Source: Bog-756 sp036513075
GTDB taxonomy: Bacteria > Actinomycetota > Acidimicrobiia > Acidimicrobiales > RAAP-2
NCBI GenBank assembly: GCA_036513075.1
Contig: DATBZS010000088.1
Location: forward strand, 1-64,000
Length of the DNA: 64,000 nt
Reading direction: 5' to 3'
The position numbers and the translations under genes are program-made. The notes below the pieces were generated by a model. That model was given only the letters and a program-made list of their open reading frames with translations, did no database searches and was not told the origin of the DNA. Positions 51,199 to 61,024 of this stretch are shown piece by piece (position 1 is the stretch's first letter; the number at the start of each line of letters is the position of its first letter).

Positions 51199-52623
51199 AT
51201 GGCCCGCCGAGACCGCCGCCGTGGAGGCGCGCACAGTCCCAAGCGCCGGGGTGACCCGGCCCCGGCGGATCCAGCCAACTCTGACGCCCCGGACGCCGGT
51301 GCATCGGACGCGACCGGGGTCACCCCCACGACCGGGAGAGACTCCCCGGCCGCCGTCGGCGCCACGGCGGCAGCCCCCGACCTGGGCACGACCATGACCC
51401 GCAGGGAGCGACGGGAGGCCAACGCCACCGCATCGGCCACCGGAACGAAACCGAAGAGGCCGAAGAAGAAGCGGACGTGGCTCGACTGGCTGCTCCTGTC
51501 AGGCGTGGTGCTGGTGTCGGCCGCCCTGGTGGCCGTGGTTTCCGGATACTTCTACGTGCAGTACCGGTTCGGGCAGGTCACCAAGGTGACGGTCAAACAC
51601 CTGCGGGTGGCGCCGGCGGGCGCCCCGTTCAATGTGCTGATGATCGGCTCAGACTCGCGTGTCGGCTTCTCCGGATCGGAGCAGAACGCCTACGGGAATA
51701 CGTCGACGGCCGGGGGCCAGCGCAGCGACGTCGTCAAGATCGCCCACGTTGTGCCGGCCACCGGACAGGTCAGCATCCTCTCGATCCCCCGCGACACGGT
51801 GGTGAAGGTGGCGGGCGATACGAGCGAGATCGGCACCTACAACCGGATCAACGCCGCCTACAACACCGGACCCGACCAGCTGGTCCAGACGATCGCGGAC
51901 AACTTCGGCATCTCCATCGAGCACGTGGTGCAACTCAACTTCACCGGCTTCCGGGGAGCGGTCGACGCCATAGGCGGGGTGAACCTCGATTTCCCCTACC
52001 CGGCGCGCGACACCTACACCGGGCTCAACATCACCACCGCAGGGTGCCAGCACGTGAACGGCGGCTACTCGCTGGCCGTGGCCCGCAGTCGGCACTACCA
52101 GTACTACGCCGACGGATACTGGCAGTACGACCCGACGAGCGACTTCGGACGCATCCAGCGCCAGAACGCCTTCCTGAAGGCCCTCATCAACCAGGCCGAG
52201 AAGCAGTACAACCCTCTGACGATCAACGCCTTCATCGGCTCGGTGGTCCAAGGGGTGACCATCGACTCGACGTTCACCATCTCCGAGCTGGTCTCCCTGG
52301 CCCAGCAGTTCCGGAAGTTCTCGTCCAACTCGCTCGGCACCTTGACGCTCCCGACATATTCGTCGAGCTCGTCGGAGTTCTCCTCGCTGGGTTCGGTCCT
52401 CTACGTCCAGCAGCCCCAGGCCAGCCAGGTGATCAGCCAGTTCCTCGGAGGACCGGCCCCACTGGCGCAGACACCGCCGCCCGGCCCGGACGGCGAAGTC
52501 TCGGCCACCACGACGACAACGCCTCCGACCACCTACTCGACGGGTGGGAGAACCCCGGCCACGACGGCACCGGCGGTCACCACGACGACGATCCCCATCA
52601 ATTACGATCCGACCCCCTGCTGA
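51199..52623 (+). CDS. LytR-CpsA-Psr (LCP) family cell-wall ligase
   Basis: A 474-aa protein transferring polyprenyl-linked glycopolymers to peptidoglycan. It has a ~90-residue basic/Pro cytoplasmic start (RRDRRRGGAHSPKRRG), one membrane segment (about residues 96-118), then the extracellular LCP domain with MIGSDSRVGF, VVKIAHVVPATGQVSILSIP-RD, the Arg/Asp pair for polyphosphate binding, and YADGYWQYDPTSDFGRIQRQ. It ends in a Thr/Pro-rich wall-spanning tail. It is not functionally linked to the flanking suf genes. Confidence 0.9.
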   Translation: MARRDRRRGGAHSPKRRGDPAPADPANSDAPDAGASDATGVTPTTGRDSPAAVGATAAAPDLGTTMTRRERREANATASATGTKPKRPKKKRTWLDWLLLSGVVLVSAALVAVVSGYFYVQYRFGQVTKVTVKHLRVAPAGAPFNVLMIGSDSRVGFSGSEQNAYGNTSTAGGQRSDVVKIAHVVPATGQVSILSIPRDTVVKVAGDTSEIGTYNRINAAYNTGPDQLVQTIADNFGISIEHVVQLNFTGFRGAVDAIGGVNLDFPYPARDTYTGLNITTAGCQHVNGGYSLAVARSRHYQYYADGYWQYDPTSDFGRIQRQNAFLKALINQAEKQYNPLTINAFIGSVVQGVTIDSTFTISELVSLAQQFRKFSSNSLGTLTLPTYSSSSSEFSSLGSVLYVQQPQASQVISQFLGGPAPLAQTPPPGPDGEVSATTTTTPPTTYSTGGRTPATTAPAVTTTTIPINYDPTPC

Positions 52624-52687
52624 CGGGCACGGCAGAGGGGGCCGGGCGTAGCAGCCGGTCCACCGAGATACCGGGGCGGGCAGCCGA

Positions 52688-53185
52688 TCAGGCGGGGACG
52701 CCGCTCTCGTCGAGGCCTTGGGCCAACGTGTTCCAGCTGAGCGTGGCGCACTTGATGCGGACGGGGAACTTGACCACGCCCTGCAGGGCGGCAAGCTCGC
52801 CGAGGGCGTTGATGTCGATGGCCTCGGGCTCGGACGCTTCGACCGACCCACCCCCATCGCCGTCGGACGGCAGGGTCGACTCGTGGATCGACATCATCCC
52901 CTTGAAGGTGCCGATGAGCTCGCGCACTTCGGCCAACGACTTGCCCTTGACTGCGGCAGACATGAGCGAGGCGGACGACTGACTGATGGAGCATCCGGTG
53001 CCTGCGATTTTGATGTCGGACAGCACGCCGTCCTCCAGTTCGACGGTCACCACGATCTCGTCGCCGCACAGCGGGTTGAACCCCTCGACCCGGACGGCGG
53101 GCGGAGACTCGAGTTCGCCACGGTTGCGTGGCGAACGGTAGTGGTCGAGGATGATCTCCCGATAGAGGTCTTCGAGGCCGGGCAT
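52688..53185 (-). CDS. sufU: SufU sulfur-transfer protein
   Basis: A 165-aa zinc-binding sulfur acceptor of the cysteine desulfurase SufS. It starts LEDLYREIILDHYRSPRNRG. Ligands are Cys and Asp in NPLCGDEIVV, Cys in GTGCSISQSSASLM, and the C-terminal Cys in RIKCATLSW. The insertion between the second and third Cys is the SufU (not IscU) type. It follows sufS by 64 bp on the same strand. Confidence 0.94.
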   Translation of the reverse strand: MPGLEDLYREIILDHYRSPRNRGELESPPAVRVEGFNPLCGDEIVVTVELEDGVLSDIKIAGTGCSISQSSASLMSAAVKGKSLAEVRELIGTFKGMMSIHESTLPSDGDGGGSVEASEPEAIDINALGELAALQGVVKFPVRIKCATLSWNTLAQGLDESGVPA

Positions 53186-53249
53186 CAGGCCGGAGTCCCT
53201 TCGTCCGTGGGGTGCAGGAGCACCCGGGCCAGAGCGTACCGGGGGCCGC

Positions 53250-54511
53250 TCACGCGAAGAACCGCCCGGCGGCGTCGAGGGCGTCGACCAGGGTGTCGAC
53301 GTCGCGCTCGTCGTTGTAGAGCGCGAACGACGCCCGGGCGGTGGCCGTGACCCCGAGGCGCCGCATCAGCGGCTTGGCGCAGTGATGTCCAGCCCGGACG
53401 CACACCCCGTACTCGTCGAGGATCTGTGAGATGTCATGGGGATGGACGTCGCGGAACGCGAACGAGACGACGCCGCCCCTGGCATCAGCCTCGGGTGGAC
53501 CGAAGATCCGGATGTCGTCACCGAACCGGTCATGGAGGGCGGCGAGCGCGTAGTCGGTCACCGAGATCTCGTGGGCCCGCACCGCGTCCATGCCGACTGC
53601 CCGCAGGTAGTCCACGGCGGCGCCCAGGCCGATGGCCTCGGTGATGGGCGGGGTGCCGGCCTCGAATCTCCAGGGGATGTCATTGGGAGTGAACCCGTCC
53701 TTGCGGACGTCGAGGATCATCTCTCCACCGCCGAGGAACGGGGGGAGCGACTCGAGCAGCTCCTCCCGGCCCCACAGCACCCCGATGCCGGTCGGTCCCA
53801 GCATCTTGTGGGCGCTGAAGGCGAGGAGATCGACGCCCAGGGCGGCCACGTCGGTGGGCAGGTGGGGGACCGACTGGCAGGCGTCGGCCACCACCACGGC
53901 CCCGGCGGCGTGGGCGGCCGCGGCCAGGTCGGCTACCGGATTCAGGGTGCCCAGGACGTTGGACATGCACGTGACGGCCAGCAGCTTGGCCCCGTCCAGC
54001 ACGTGGTCGAGATCGTCGAGGACCAGGCGTCCGTCGTCGTCGATGGGCAGCCAGCGCAGCTCGATGCCCCGCTCGGCGGCCAGCATGTGCCACGGGACGA
54101 TGTTGGCGTGGTGTTCCATCTCGGTAAGCACCACCACATCGCCCTTGGCGAGGTGGGTGCGACCCCAGCTGTGAGCCACAAGATTGAGTGCCTCGGTGGC
54201 GTTCTTGGTGAACGCCACCTCGCGGGCGGGGACGGGCGCACCGATGAACCGGCCCACGTTGGTGCGGGCTGCCTCGAAGCGGCGGGTGGCCTCCTCGGCG
54301 ATGGCGTACACACCACGGTGGACATTGGCATGTGTGGTCTCGTCGTACTCGCGCATGGCGTCGAGCACGGCGACCGGACGCTGTGACGAAGAGGCCGAAT
54401 CCAGGTAGGTGATGGGCTGGCCGTTGACCACCCGCGACAGCAGGGGGAAGTCCTTGGCCAGAGTGGCGGCGTCGAGGGGCGACTCGGCGGTGGCCACCTG
54501 GGTGCGGGGGG

Positions 54512-54524
<13 letters not shown>
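53250..54524 (-). CDS. sufS: Cysteine desulfurase SufS
   Basis: A 424-aa PLP enzyme releasing sulfur from cysteine. It contains PITYLDSASSSQRPVAVLDA, FTKNATEALNLVAHSWG, EMEHHANIVPWHML, the PLP Lys in FSAHKMLGPTGIGVLWG, and the active-site Cys loop RAGHHCAKPLMRRLGV. ATG 54524 overlaps the end of sufC2 by 13 bp, so the two are translated together. In this window it is paired with sufU and sufC2 on the minus strand, away from sufB/sufD. Confidence 0.95.
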
Positions 54525-55288
<764 letters not shown>

Positions 55289-55294
55289 GCCCCG

Positions 55295-55300
55295 ATTGTA
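55295..55300 (-). promoter_or_regulatory. -10 box TACAAT, leaderless start of sufC2-sufS-sufU
   Basis: Near-consensus -10 hexamer on the minus strand, 6 nt before GTG 55288. Confidence 0.6.
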
Positions 55301-55410
55301 GCCCCTCTCCGCTATTTCTCCTACGGCGATAGGTGGAATCTGACGGCCTGGTGGGCCCGGCCGACACGGGTCGCACGCTGGGGAATTATCAGACCGACGG
55401 GGCCACCCGG

Positions 55411-55416
55411 TACGGT
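55411..55416 (+). promoter_or_regulatory. -10 box TACGGT, leaderless start of amyloglucosidase
   Basis: TAnnnT hexamer 6 nt before ATG 55423; it supports this start over the longer frame beginning 90 bp upstream. Confidence 0.5.
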
Positions 55417-55422
55417 ACCGCC

Positions 55423-57609
55423 ATGTCCGACCCCTGGAACTACGCCGGCCCGGTCACCCAGCTCGCGCCGGGCAGCGGGTCGGTGACCCTGGTCGACGAG
55501 TCCACCTTCGCCATCAGCGGGGGCGCCGGCGACATCGCCCCGGGGGCGGCCCAGGGCCTGTTCTTCCGGGACACCCGGATCCTCTCCCGCTTCGAGGTGC
55601 TCCTGAATGGGGTCCGGGCCGAGCCGCTTGCCGCGGTCAACGACGACCCATTTTCGGCGACGTTCGTGTCCCGGAACCTGCCCGCCCCCGGCCGGGCCGA
55701 CTCGACCGTCATGGTGTTCCGCCACCGCCACGTGGGCCAGGGGATGCGCGAGGAGCTCGTGCTGCACAACTTCGGCGACGAGGCCACCGTCTGCACGGTG
55801 GACATCCTGGTGGAAGCCGACTTCGCCGACCTGTTCGCGGTGAAGGAGGGGCGGGTGGCGACCGACGGCCACCACGGGACGGTGGCCAACGACATCATCG
55901 ACCGACAGTCTGCGGCGGCCACCGACCGGGTGCCGTCGCTGACGTACACCTACCGCCGGGGACCGGTGGCCCGAGGCGTGGAGATCCGGGCCGCCGACGC
56001 CGAGCGGGTGGTCCCCGGCCTGATCACCTACGAGGTGCTCGTGCCGGCCAGGGGTGAGTGGTCGACCTGCGTGGAAGTGGGCCCGGTCATCGACGGCGAC
56101 GTGTACGCCCCCAAGTACCGGTGCGGCGAGCCGGTGGAGCGAGCGACGCCGAGCGAGCGCCTGGCCGAATGGCGCCGCCACGTGCCCCAGGTCGAGACCG
56201 ACCACCCGGTCCTGAAGCAGGTCGTCGCCCGCAGCGCCGAGGACCTCGGGGCGCTGCGCATCTTCGATCCTGACTACCCCGAGCGGGTGGTGGTGGCGGC
56301 CGGCGCTCCATGGTTCATGACGGTCTTCGGGCGGGACTCACTGCTCACCGCATGGATGGCCCTCCTCGTCGACCCCGACCTGGCCCGCGGTGTGCTCCAG
56401 ACACTGGCCCGGTTCCAGGGCACCGAGGTCGACCCGCGCCACGAGGAGGAGCCCGGTCGGATCCTCCACGAGATGCGCTTCGGCGACGCCGCGTCGCTGT
56501 CGCTCGGTGGCGGGAGCATCTACTACGGCACGGCCGACGCCACTCCGCTGTTCGTCATGTTGCTGGGCGAGATGCGTCGTTGGGGCGTGGCCCGCGAGAT
56601 GGTCGACGAGCTGCTCCCCAACGCCGCCCGGGCCATCGAATGGATCGAGCACTTCGGTGACGCCGACGGTGACGGCTACGTCGAGTACCACCGGGCCACC
56701 GACCGGGGGCTGGCCAACCAGGGATGGAAGGACAGCTGGGACGGCATCCGCTACGGCGACGGTCGGGTGGCGGAGGCCCCCATCGCCCTCGCCGAGGTGC
56801 AGGCCTATACCTACGGCGCCTACCTGGCGAGCGCCCACTTCGCCTTCGAGGCGGGCGACACGGCCACCTACGACCGCTTCCGATCCAAGGCGGCCAATCT
56901 CAAGGCCAACTTCAACCGGGACTTCTGGCTCGAGGAAAAAGGATGGTTCGCCGTCGGGCTCGATGCCGACAAGAAGCCGATCGACTCGCTGACCTCCAAC
57001 ATCGGCCACTGCCTGTGGACCGGGATCGTCGACGAGGACAAGGCCCATCAGGTGGCCCAGGCTCTGGTCGGACCCTCGATGTTCTCCGGGTGGGGGCTGC
57101 GCACGTTGTCGAGCGACAACGGCGGGTACAACCCCATCAGCTACCACTGCGGTTCGGTATGGCCGCACGACACGGCCATCGTGGCGGCCGGCCTGGCCCG
57201 GTACGGCTACGACGGAGCGGCCCAGAAACTCATCTTCGGCCTGCTCGACGCCGCCCAGGCCCAGGGCGGGCGACTGCCCGAACTGTTCAGCGGCCTCGAC
57301 CGGGGCGAGCTGACCGTGCCGGTGGGCTACCCGACCTCCTGCTCGCCCCAGGCCTGGTCCGCGGCGTCGCCCCTGCTGTGCCTGCGTACGCTCCTGCGCC
57401 TCGATCCCTGGATCCCCTACGGCAAGACGTGGCTGTCGCCCAACCTGCCCGAAGGAATCGGCTACCTGAAGGTGGAGGGGATCCCGCTGGCCGGGTCCCG
57501 GGTCACCATCGAAGTGGGGGACCAGGTGACCGGTGGGGTGTCGATCAGCGGGCTGCCGCCCGAGATCGAGGTCATCCGCGAGCCCCGCCGGCCGTCGACC
57601 GCCGTCTGA
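55423..57609 (+). CDS. Amylo-alpha-1,6-glucosidase / glycogen debranching-type enzyme
   Basis: A 728-aa protein in two parts. The N-terminal GDE-type beta domain (about residues 20-260) has ISGGAGDIAPGAAQGLFFRD, TRILSRFEVLLNG and EELVLHNFGDEATVCTVDI. The C-terminal (alpha/alpha)6 barrel has APWFMTVFGRDSLLTAWMAL, NQGWKDSWDGIRYGDG and SYHCGSVWPHDTAIVAAGLA. The acids in GRDS and WKDSWD are likely catalytic. It acts on branch points of glycogen or related oligosaccharides. No other glycogen genes are adjacent. No signal peptide. Confidence 0.9.
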   Translation: MSDPWNYAGPVTQLAPGSGSVTLVDESTFAISGGAGDIAPGAAQGLFFRDTRILSRFEVLLNGVRAEPLAAVNDDPFSATFVSRNLPAPGRADSTVMVFRHRHVGQGMREELVLHNFGDEATVCTVDILVEADFADLFAVKEGRVATDGHHGTVANDIIDRQSAAATDRVPSLTYTYRRGPVARGVEIRAADAERVVPGLITYEVLVPARGEWSTCVEVGPVIDGDVYAPKYRCGEPVERATPSERLAEWRRHVPQVETDHPVLKQVVARSAEDLGALRIFDPDYPERVVVAAGAPWFMTVFGRDSLLTAWMALLVDPDLARGVLQTLARFQGTEVDPRHEEEPGRILHEMRFGDAASLSLGGGSIYYGTADATPLFVMLLGEMRRWGVAREMVDELLPNAARAIEWIEHFGDADGDGYVEYHRATDRGLANQGWKDSWDGIRYGDGRVAEAPIALAEVQAYTYGAYLASAHFAFEAGDTATYDRFRSKAANLKANFNRDFWLEEKGWFAVGLDADKKPIDSLTSNIGHCLWTGIVDEDKAHQVAQALVGPSMFSGWGLRTLSSDNGGYNPISYHCGSVWPHDTAIVAAGLARYGYDGAAQKLIFGLLDAAQAQGGRLPELFSGLDRGELTVPVGYPTSCSPQAWSAASPLLCLRTLLRLDPWIPYGKTWLSPNLPEGIGYLKVEGIPLAGSRVTIEVGDQVTGGVSISGLPPEIEVIREPRRPSTAV

Positions 57610-57655
57610 TCCGGTCGCATGTCCGGGAGGCTAGGGGCGGGGGGCGGGGCCGGGT

Positions 57656-58273
57656 TCACCAGCCCCGGGCGACCCACTCATCGAGGTGGGGGGACTCGGT
57701 CCCGATGGTCGTGCCGGCGCCGTGGCCCGGTAGGACCAGGGTGTCGGCGTCGAAGGTCCCGAACAGCCGTCCGTCGATGGACCGGATGATGGTGGCGAAG
57801 TCGGCGTTCTCGAACGAGGTGTTGCCAGGCCCCCCCGGGAAGAGGGTGTCCCCGGTGAACAGCAACGGTGTCCCCTCGACGGCGAAGCACATCGACCCCG
57901 GGGTGTGGCCCGGGGTGGCGATGGTGGCGACCCGGAGGCGCCCGACCCGGACCAACGACTCGTCCTCCAGGATCTGGTCGTAGGAGGGGAGCATGCCGGC
58001 GTCGGCCTGGGTGACGGCCACGTCGATACCGGCGTTGCGCACGGCCTCGACGGCTTGGATGTGGTCCCAGTGGCCGTGAGTCTCGACCACCTGGCGCACG
58101 TTGAGGTCACGGCACAGCTCGAGGAGCAGGTCGTGCTCGTTGGCGGCGTCGATCAGCAGCGAGTCGCCCGTCTCCCGGCATCGCACGATGTAGACGTTGT
58201 TGTCGACGGGTCCGACCACCACCCGGTGCACCTCGACAGCGGTGTCCTGGTAGTCGATGACGGTGTCGGCCAT
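57656..58273 (-). CDS. Metallo-beta-lactamase fold hydrolase (glyoxalase II-like)
   Basis: A 205-aa protein with the site ETHGHWDHIQAVEAVR, ATPGHTPGSMCF, FTGDTLFPGGPGNTSF and LPGHGAGTTIG. This is the minimal glyoxalase-II-type arrangement common in actinobacteria (mycothiol or other thioester hydrolysis possible). ATG 58273 has AGGAGG 8 nt upstream; an upstream GTG in frame is less likely. Divergent from the acyl-CoA dehydrogenase at 58447. Confidence 0.88.
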   Translation of the reverse strand: MADTVIDYQDTAVEVHRVVVGPVDNNVYIVRCRETGDSLLIDAANEHDLLLELCRDLNVRQVVETHGHWDHIQAVEAVRNAGIDVAVTQADAGMLPSYDQILEDESLVRVGRLRVATIATPGHTPGSMCFAVEGTPLLFTGDTLFPGGPGNTSFENADFATIIRSIDGRLFGTFDADTLVLPGHGAGTTIGTESPHLDEWVARGW

Positions 58274-58337
58274 GGGTGCCACCTCCTGGGTGGGAGCGTA
58301 GCGGTGGCCGGGCCGGTGGCGGAGCGTGGGGCGGCCC

Positions 58338-58380
58338 CCCTGTTGGTCACCGCAGGCGGGGTTCTGGTAGACAAACAGGG
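58338..58380. repeat. Long inverted repeat in divergent promoter region
   Basis: CCCTGTTGGT (58338-58347) and ACAAACAGGG (58371-58380) pair with one mismatch around a 23-nt spacer. It lies between two divergent starts (58273 and 58447). A candidate operator pair or leader hairpin. Confidence 0.4.
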
Positions 58381-58446
58381 CACGTTGCCCCCTTCGGGCA
58401 CCACCACACGAGGTCCCCGATGGGGCCCCACGGGATGGAGATCAGG

Positions 58447-59562
58447 ATGAATTTCGCCTTCAGCGAGGAGCAGGACGAGCTCCGCAAGTCGGTGCGTCGC
58501 TTCCTCGACGACAAATCCCCCGAGACCGAGGTCCGCCGCCTCATGGAGACTACCGAGGGATACGACCCCGAGGTCTGGACCCAGATGGCCGAGCAGCTCG
58601 GGCTGCAGTCGCTGATCATTCCCGAGGAGTTCGGCGGCAGCGGCTTCACCTATGTCGAGCTGATCGTGGTGCTCGAGGAGATGGGTGCCGCACTGCTGTG
58701 CTCGCCGTTCTTCGCCACCGTGGCTCTGGCCGCCAACGCCCTGCTCACCTCGGGCGACACCAAGGCGCAGGAGTATCTGCTGCCGGGAATCGCCTCCGGC
58801 GAGACCATCGCCACCCTGGCCTTCACCGAAGACTCCGGCCGGTGGGACGCCGAAGGCATCGCCCTGGCGGCCAGTCCGGCGCCTGACGGCTGGGCTCTCA
58901 ACGGACACAAGTCCTTCGTGGTCGACGGCCACACCGCCGACGTGATCCTGGTCGTGGGCCGGACCGACGCCGGCTTGTCGCTGTTCGGCGTCAAGAGCGA
59001 CGCCGTCGGCCTCACCCGCACCCCGCTGGCCACCATGGACCAGACCCGCAAGCAGGCCCGGCTCGAGTTCGCCGACACCCCGGCATGGCTGATCGGGACC
59101 GACGGCGGTGCGGAGGCCGGCCTGTCCAAGACTCTGGACCTCGCGGCCGTGGCCCTGGCCGCCGAGCAGGTGGGCGGCGCCCAGCGTTGCCTTGAGAGCT
59201 CGGTCGAGTACGCCAAGACCCGCATCCAATTCGGACGCCCGATCGGCAGCTTCCAGGCCATCAAGCACAAGTGTGCCGACATGCTGCTCGAGGTCGAGTC
59301 GGCCAAATCGGCCGCCTACTACGCCGGATGGGCCGCAGCCGAGGACTCTGACGAGCTCCCGGTCGTAGCCAGCCTGGCCAAGTCCTACTGCTCCGAGGCG
59401 TACTTCCACGCCGCCGCCGAGACGATCCAGATCCATGGTGGGATCGGCTTCACGTGGGAGCACCCGGCCCACCTCTACTTCAAGCGGGCCAAGTCGTCCG
59501 AGCTGATGCTGGGCGACCCGTCATACCACCGGGAGCTCCTGGCCCAGCGCATCGGCATCTGA
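58447..59562 (+). CDS. Acyl-CoA dehydrogenase lacking the usual C-terminal catalytic Glu
   Basis: A 371-aa protein starting MNFAFSEEQDELRKSVRRFL, with LAFTEDSGRWDAEGIAL, YAKTRIQFGRPIGSFQAIKH and IQIHGGIGFTWEHPAHLYFK. Where other members have Y-E-G, it has RAKSSELMLGDPSYHRELLA, so the standard base is missing. This resembles one chain of the heteromeric acyl-CoA dehydrogenases of sterol side-chain breakdown (FadE26/27-like pairs); no partner gene is adjacent. ATG 58447 has a GGAG sequence upstream; ATG 58435 is an alternative. Confidence 0.87.
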   Translation: MNFAFSEEQDELRKSVRRFLDDKSPETEVRRLMETTEGYDPEVWTQMAEQLGLQSLIIPEEFGGSGFTYVELIVVLEEMGAALLCSPFFATVALAANALLTSGDTKAQEYLLPGIASGETIATLAFTEDSGRWDAEGIALAASPAPDGWALNGHKSFVVDGHTADVILVVGRTDAGLSLFGVKSDAVGLTRTPLATMDQTRKQARLEFADTPAWLIGTDGGAEAGLSKTLDLAAVALAAEQVGGAQRCLESSVEYAKTRIQFGRPIGSFQAIKHKCADMLLEVESAKSAAYYAGWAAAEDSDELPVVASLAKSYCSEAYFHAAAETIQIHGGIGFTWEHPAHLYFKRAKSSELMLGDPSYHRELLAQRIGI

Positions 59563-59671
59563 CCGGCGCGTCGGCCCCGCGGTCCTTGAGTACCGTGGTG
59601 CCCACACGGGGCCGCACCGGTGACCTACCCATCCCCGGACCGGCCCAACCTCCCTCCCGGAAGTGAGAGAC

Positions 59672-60283
59672 ATGCGGAAGTACATGGCGTTCGTCCTGCT
59701 GGGCATCCTGACTGTGGCGGGTGTCGGCTTCGCCGCCCTCGGCGTGGTCCAGTCGAAGAGCGCGACCGATCTCGGCCAGGCCGTGTCCAACACCCTGAAG
59801 GCCCCCAACTACTCCGAGTACCTGGTGCAGAAGACGACGCAGGGCAACCAGACGGCCAATTTGGTCTTCCAGGCCCCTGACCGCCTGAGCGCCACCCTGC
59901 TCGCCTCGGGGCACAAGACCTACCTGTTCATCATCGGCACCACCGAGTACATCGCGGTGACCACCAAGGCCTCGGCGCCCATGCCCACCAAGTTCTACAC
60001 ACAGAAGACGACCGGGGCGGTGTCCGTGGACCCGGCCCAGCAGTACCTGCACTTCTACAAGGAGGGGCCCTCCACCCGGAACGGGTCGGTCACCACGGTC
60101 ACCCTCACCCAGGGGGGCCAGAAGGAGACGCTGACCTACACCGTGTCCGGCAACTACGTGTCCAACTTCCATGCGGCCACCCCGGACGGCACCATCAACC
60201 TCGCCATCTCCGAAGTCGGCACCTCACCGCCGGTGGCCCTGCCCAAGGGCTACACCATCACCACCACCGTCCCCCAGGCCTGA
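59672..60283 (+). CDS. Exported or membrane-anchored protein, LolA/LppX-like fold possible
   Basis: A 203-aa protein with an N-terminal hydrophobic segment (MAFVLLGILTVAGVGFAALG) and no lipobox Cys. The rest is rich in beta strands: YSEYLVQKTTQGNQTANLVF, PDRLSATLLASGHKTYLFI, VSGNYVSNFHAATPDGT. The layout recalls the periplasmic lipid-carrier LolA/LppX fold, but identity is not certain. ATG 59672 has GGAAG upstream; a GTG at 59663 is possible. Confidence 0.72.
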   Translation: MRKYMAFVLLGILTVAGVGFAALGVVQSKSATDLGQAVSNTLKAPNYSEYLVQKTTQGNQTANLVFQAPDRLSATLLASGHKTYLFIIGTTEYIAVTTKASAPMPTKFYTQKTTGAVSVDPAQQYLHFYKEGPSTRNGSVTTVTLTQGGQKETLTYTVSGNYVSNFHAATPDGTINLAISEVGTSPPVALPKGYTITTTVPQA

Positions 60284-60331
60284 GGAATCCGCCGGGCCTC
60301 AGGTGAGCTTCCCGACCACAGTCCCCAACGA

Positions 60332-61024
60332 TCAGTCGGGCCGGTCGTCCAGGAGTTCGTCGATCCGACGCCGCAGTCGGCGGGAAGCGCCCTCGGGATC
60401 GTCGGCGCCCACCAGCCACCGGACGACGACGAAGTGCCGGGCACCGATGGCGGCCAGGCCGCCCACGGTGTCCGGGTCCACCCCACCGGTCACCCACACC
60501 GGCCACGCCGACTCCCGCACGGCCCGGGCCACGTACTCGGGCCCGGTCCCGGGACGTCCGGGCTTGGTGGGAGTGGCCACCACCGGGCCCGCCGAGAGAT
60601 AGTCGACCGGCGCCGGCGCCGTCGTCGATCCGGCTCCCGTGGCGGCGGCCAGCTCCTCGGGAGTGTGGGTCGACAACCCAAGGATGGCCTCGTCGCCGAC
60701 TATCGACCGGGCCTCTGCGGCCGACATGTCGTCTTGCCCCACGTGGACGCCGTCGGCTCCCATCGCGGCAGCCAGGTCGGGACGGTCGTTGAGCACGAAC
60801 GGAACGCCCTGGGCGGCGCAGGCCCGTCGGGCGAGGGTGGCCCGGGCTACGAGTGCGGAGTCGTCGAGGTGCTTTTCCCGGAGCTGCACGACGTCGACGC
60901 CGCCGTCGATGCACCGTCCGACGAATGCCTCGAGGTCGGGCCGGTCCGGTGTGCAGAGGTAGAGGCGGCGGTTGCCGAGGCCCCACCGTTGCCCGGCCGG
61001 GGTGGGCGCGCCAGCCGCGGTCAC
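60332..61024 (-). CDS. thiE: Thiamine-phosphate synthase
   Basis: Joins the thiazole and pyrimidine halves of thiamine. A 230-aa TIM-barrel: RRLYLCTPDRPDLEAFVGRC, VDVVQLREKHLDDSALVARA (pyrophosphate Lys), FVLNDRPDLAAAMGADGVHV followed by GQDD, LGLSTHTPEELAAA, YLSAGPVVATPTKPGRPGTG. GTG 61024 overlaps the upstream stop by 4 bp (GTGA). No other thi gene is nearby and no TPP riboswitch is seen before it, as expected for a second gene in an operon. Confidence 0.93.
   Translation of the reverse strand: MTAAGAPTPAGQRWGLGNRRLYLCTPDRPDLEAFVGRCIDGGVDVVQLREKHLDDSALVARATLARRACAAQGVPFVLNDRPDLAAAMGADGVHVGQDDMSAAEARSIVGDEAILGLSTHTPEELAAATGAGSTTAPAPVDYLSAGPVVATPTKPGRPGTGPEYVARAVRESAWPVWVTGGVDPDTVGGLAAIGARHFVVVRWLVGADDPEGASRRLRRRIDELLDDRPD

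Noticed and set aside
55333..55422. Earlier start for the amyloglucosidase
   Set aside because: The TACGGT box 6 nt before ATG 55423 and the lack of family sequence upstream favour the shorter form.
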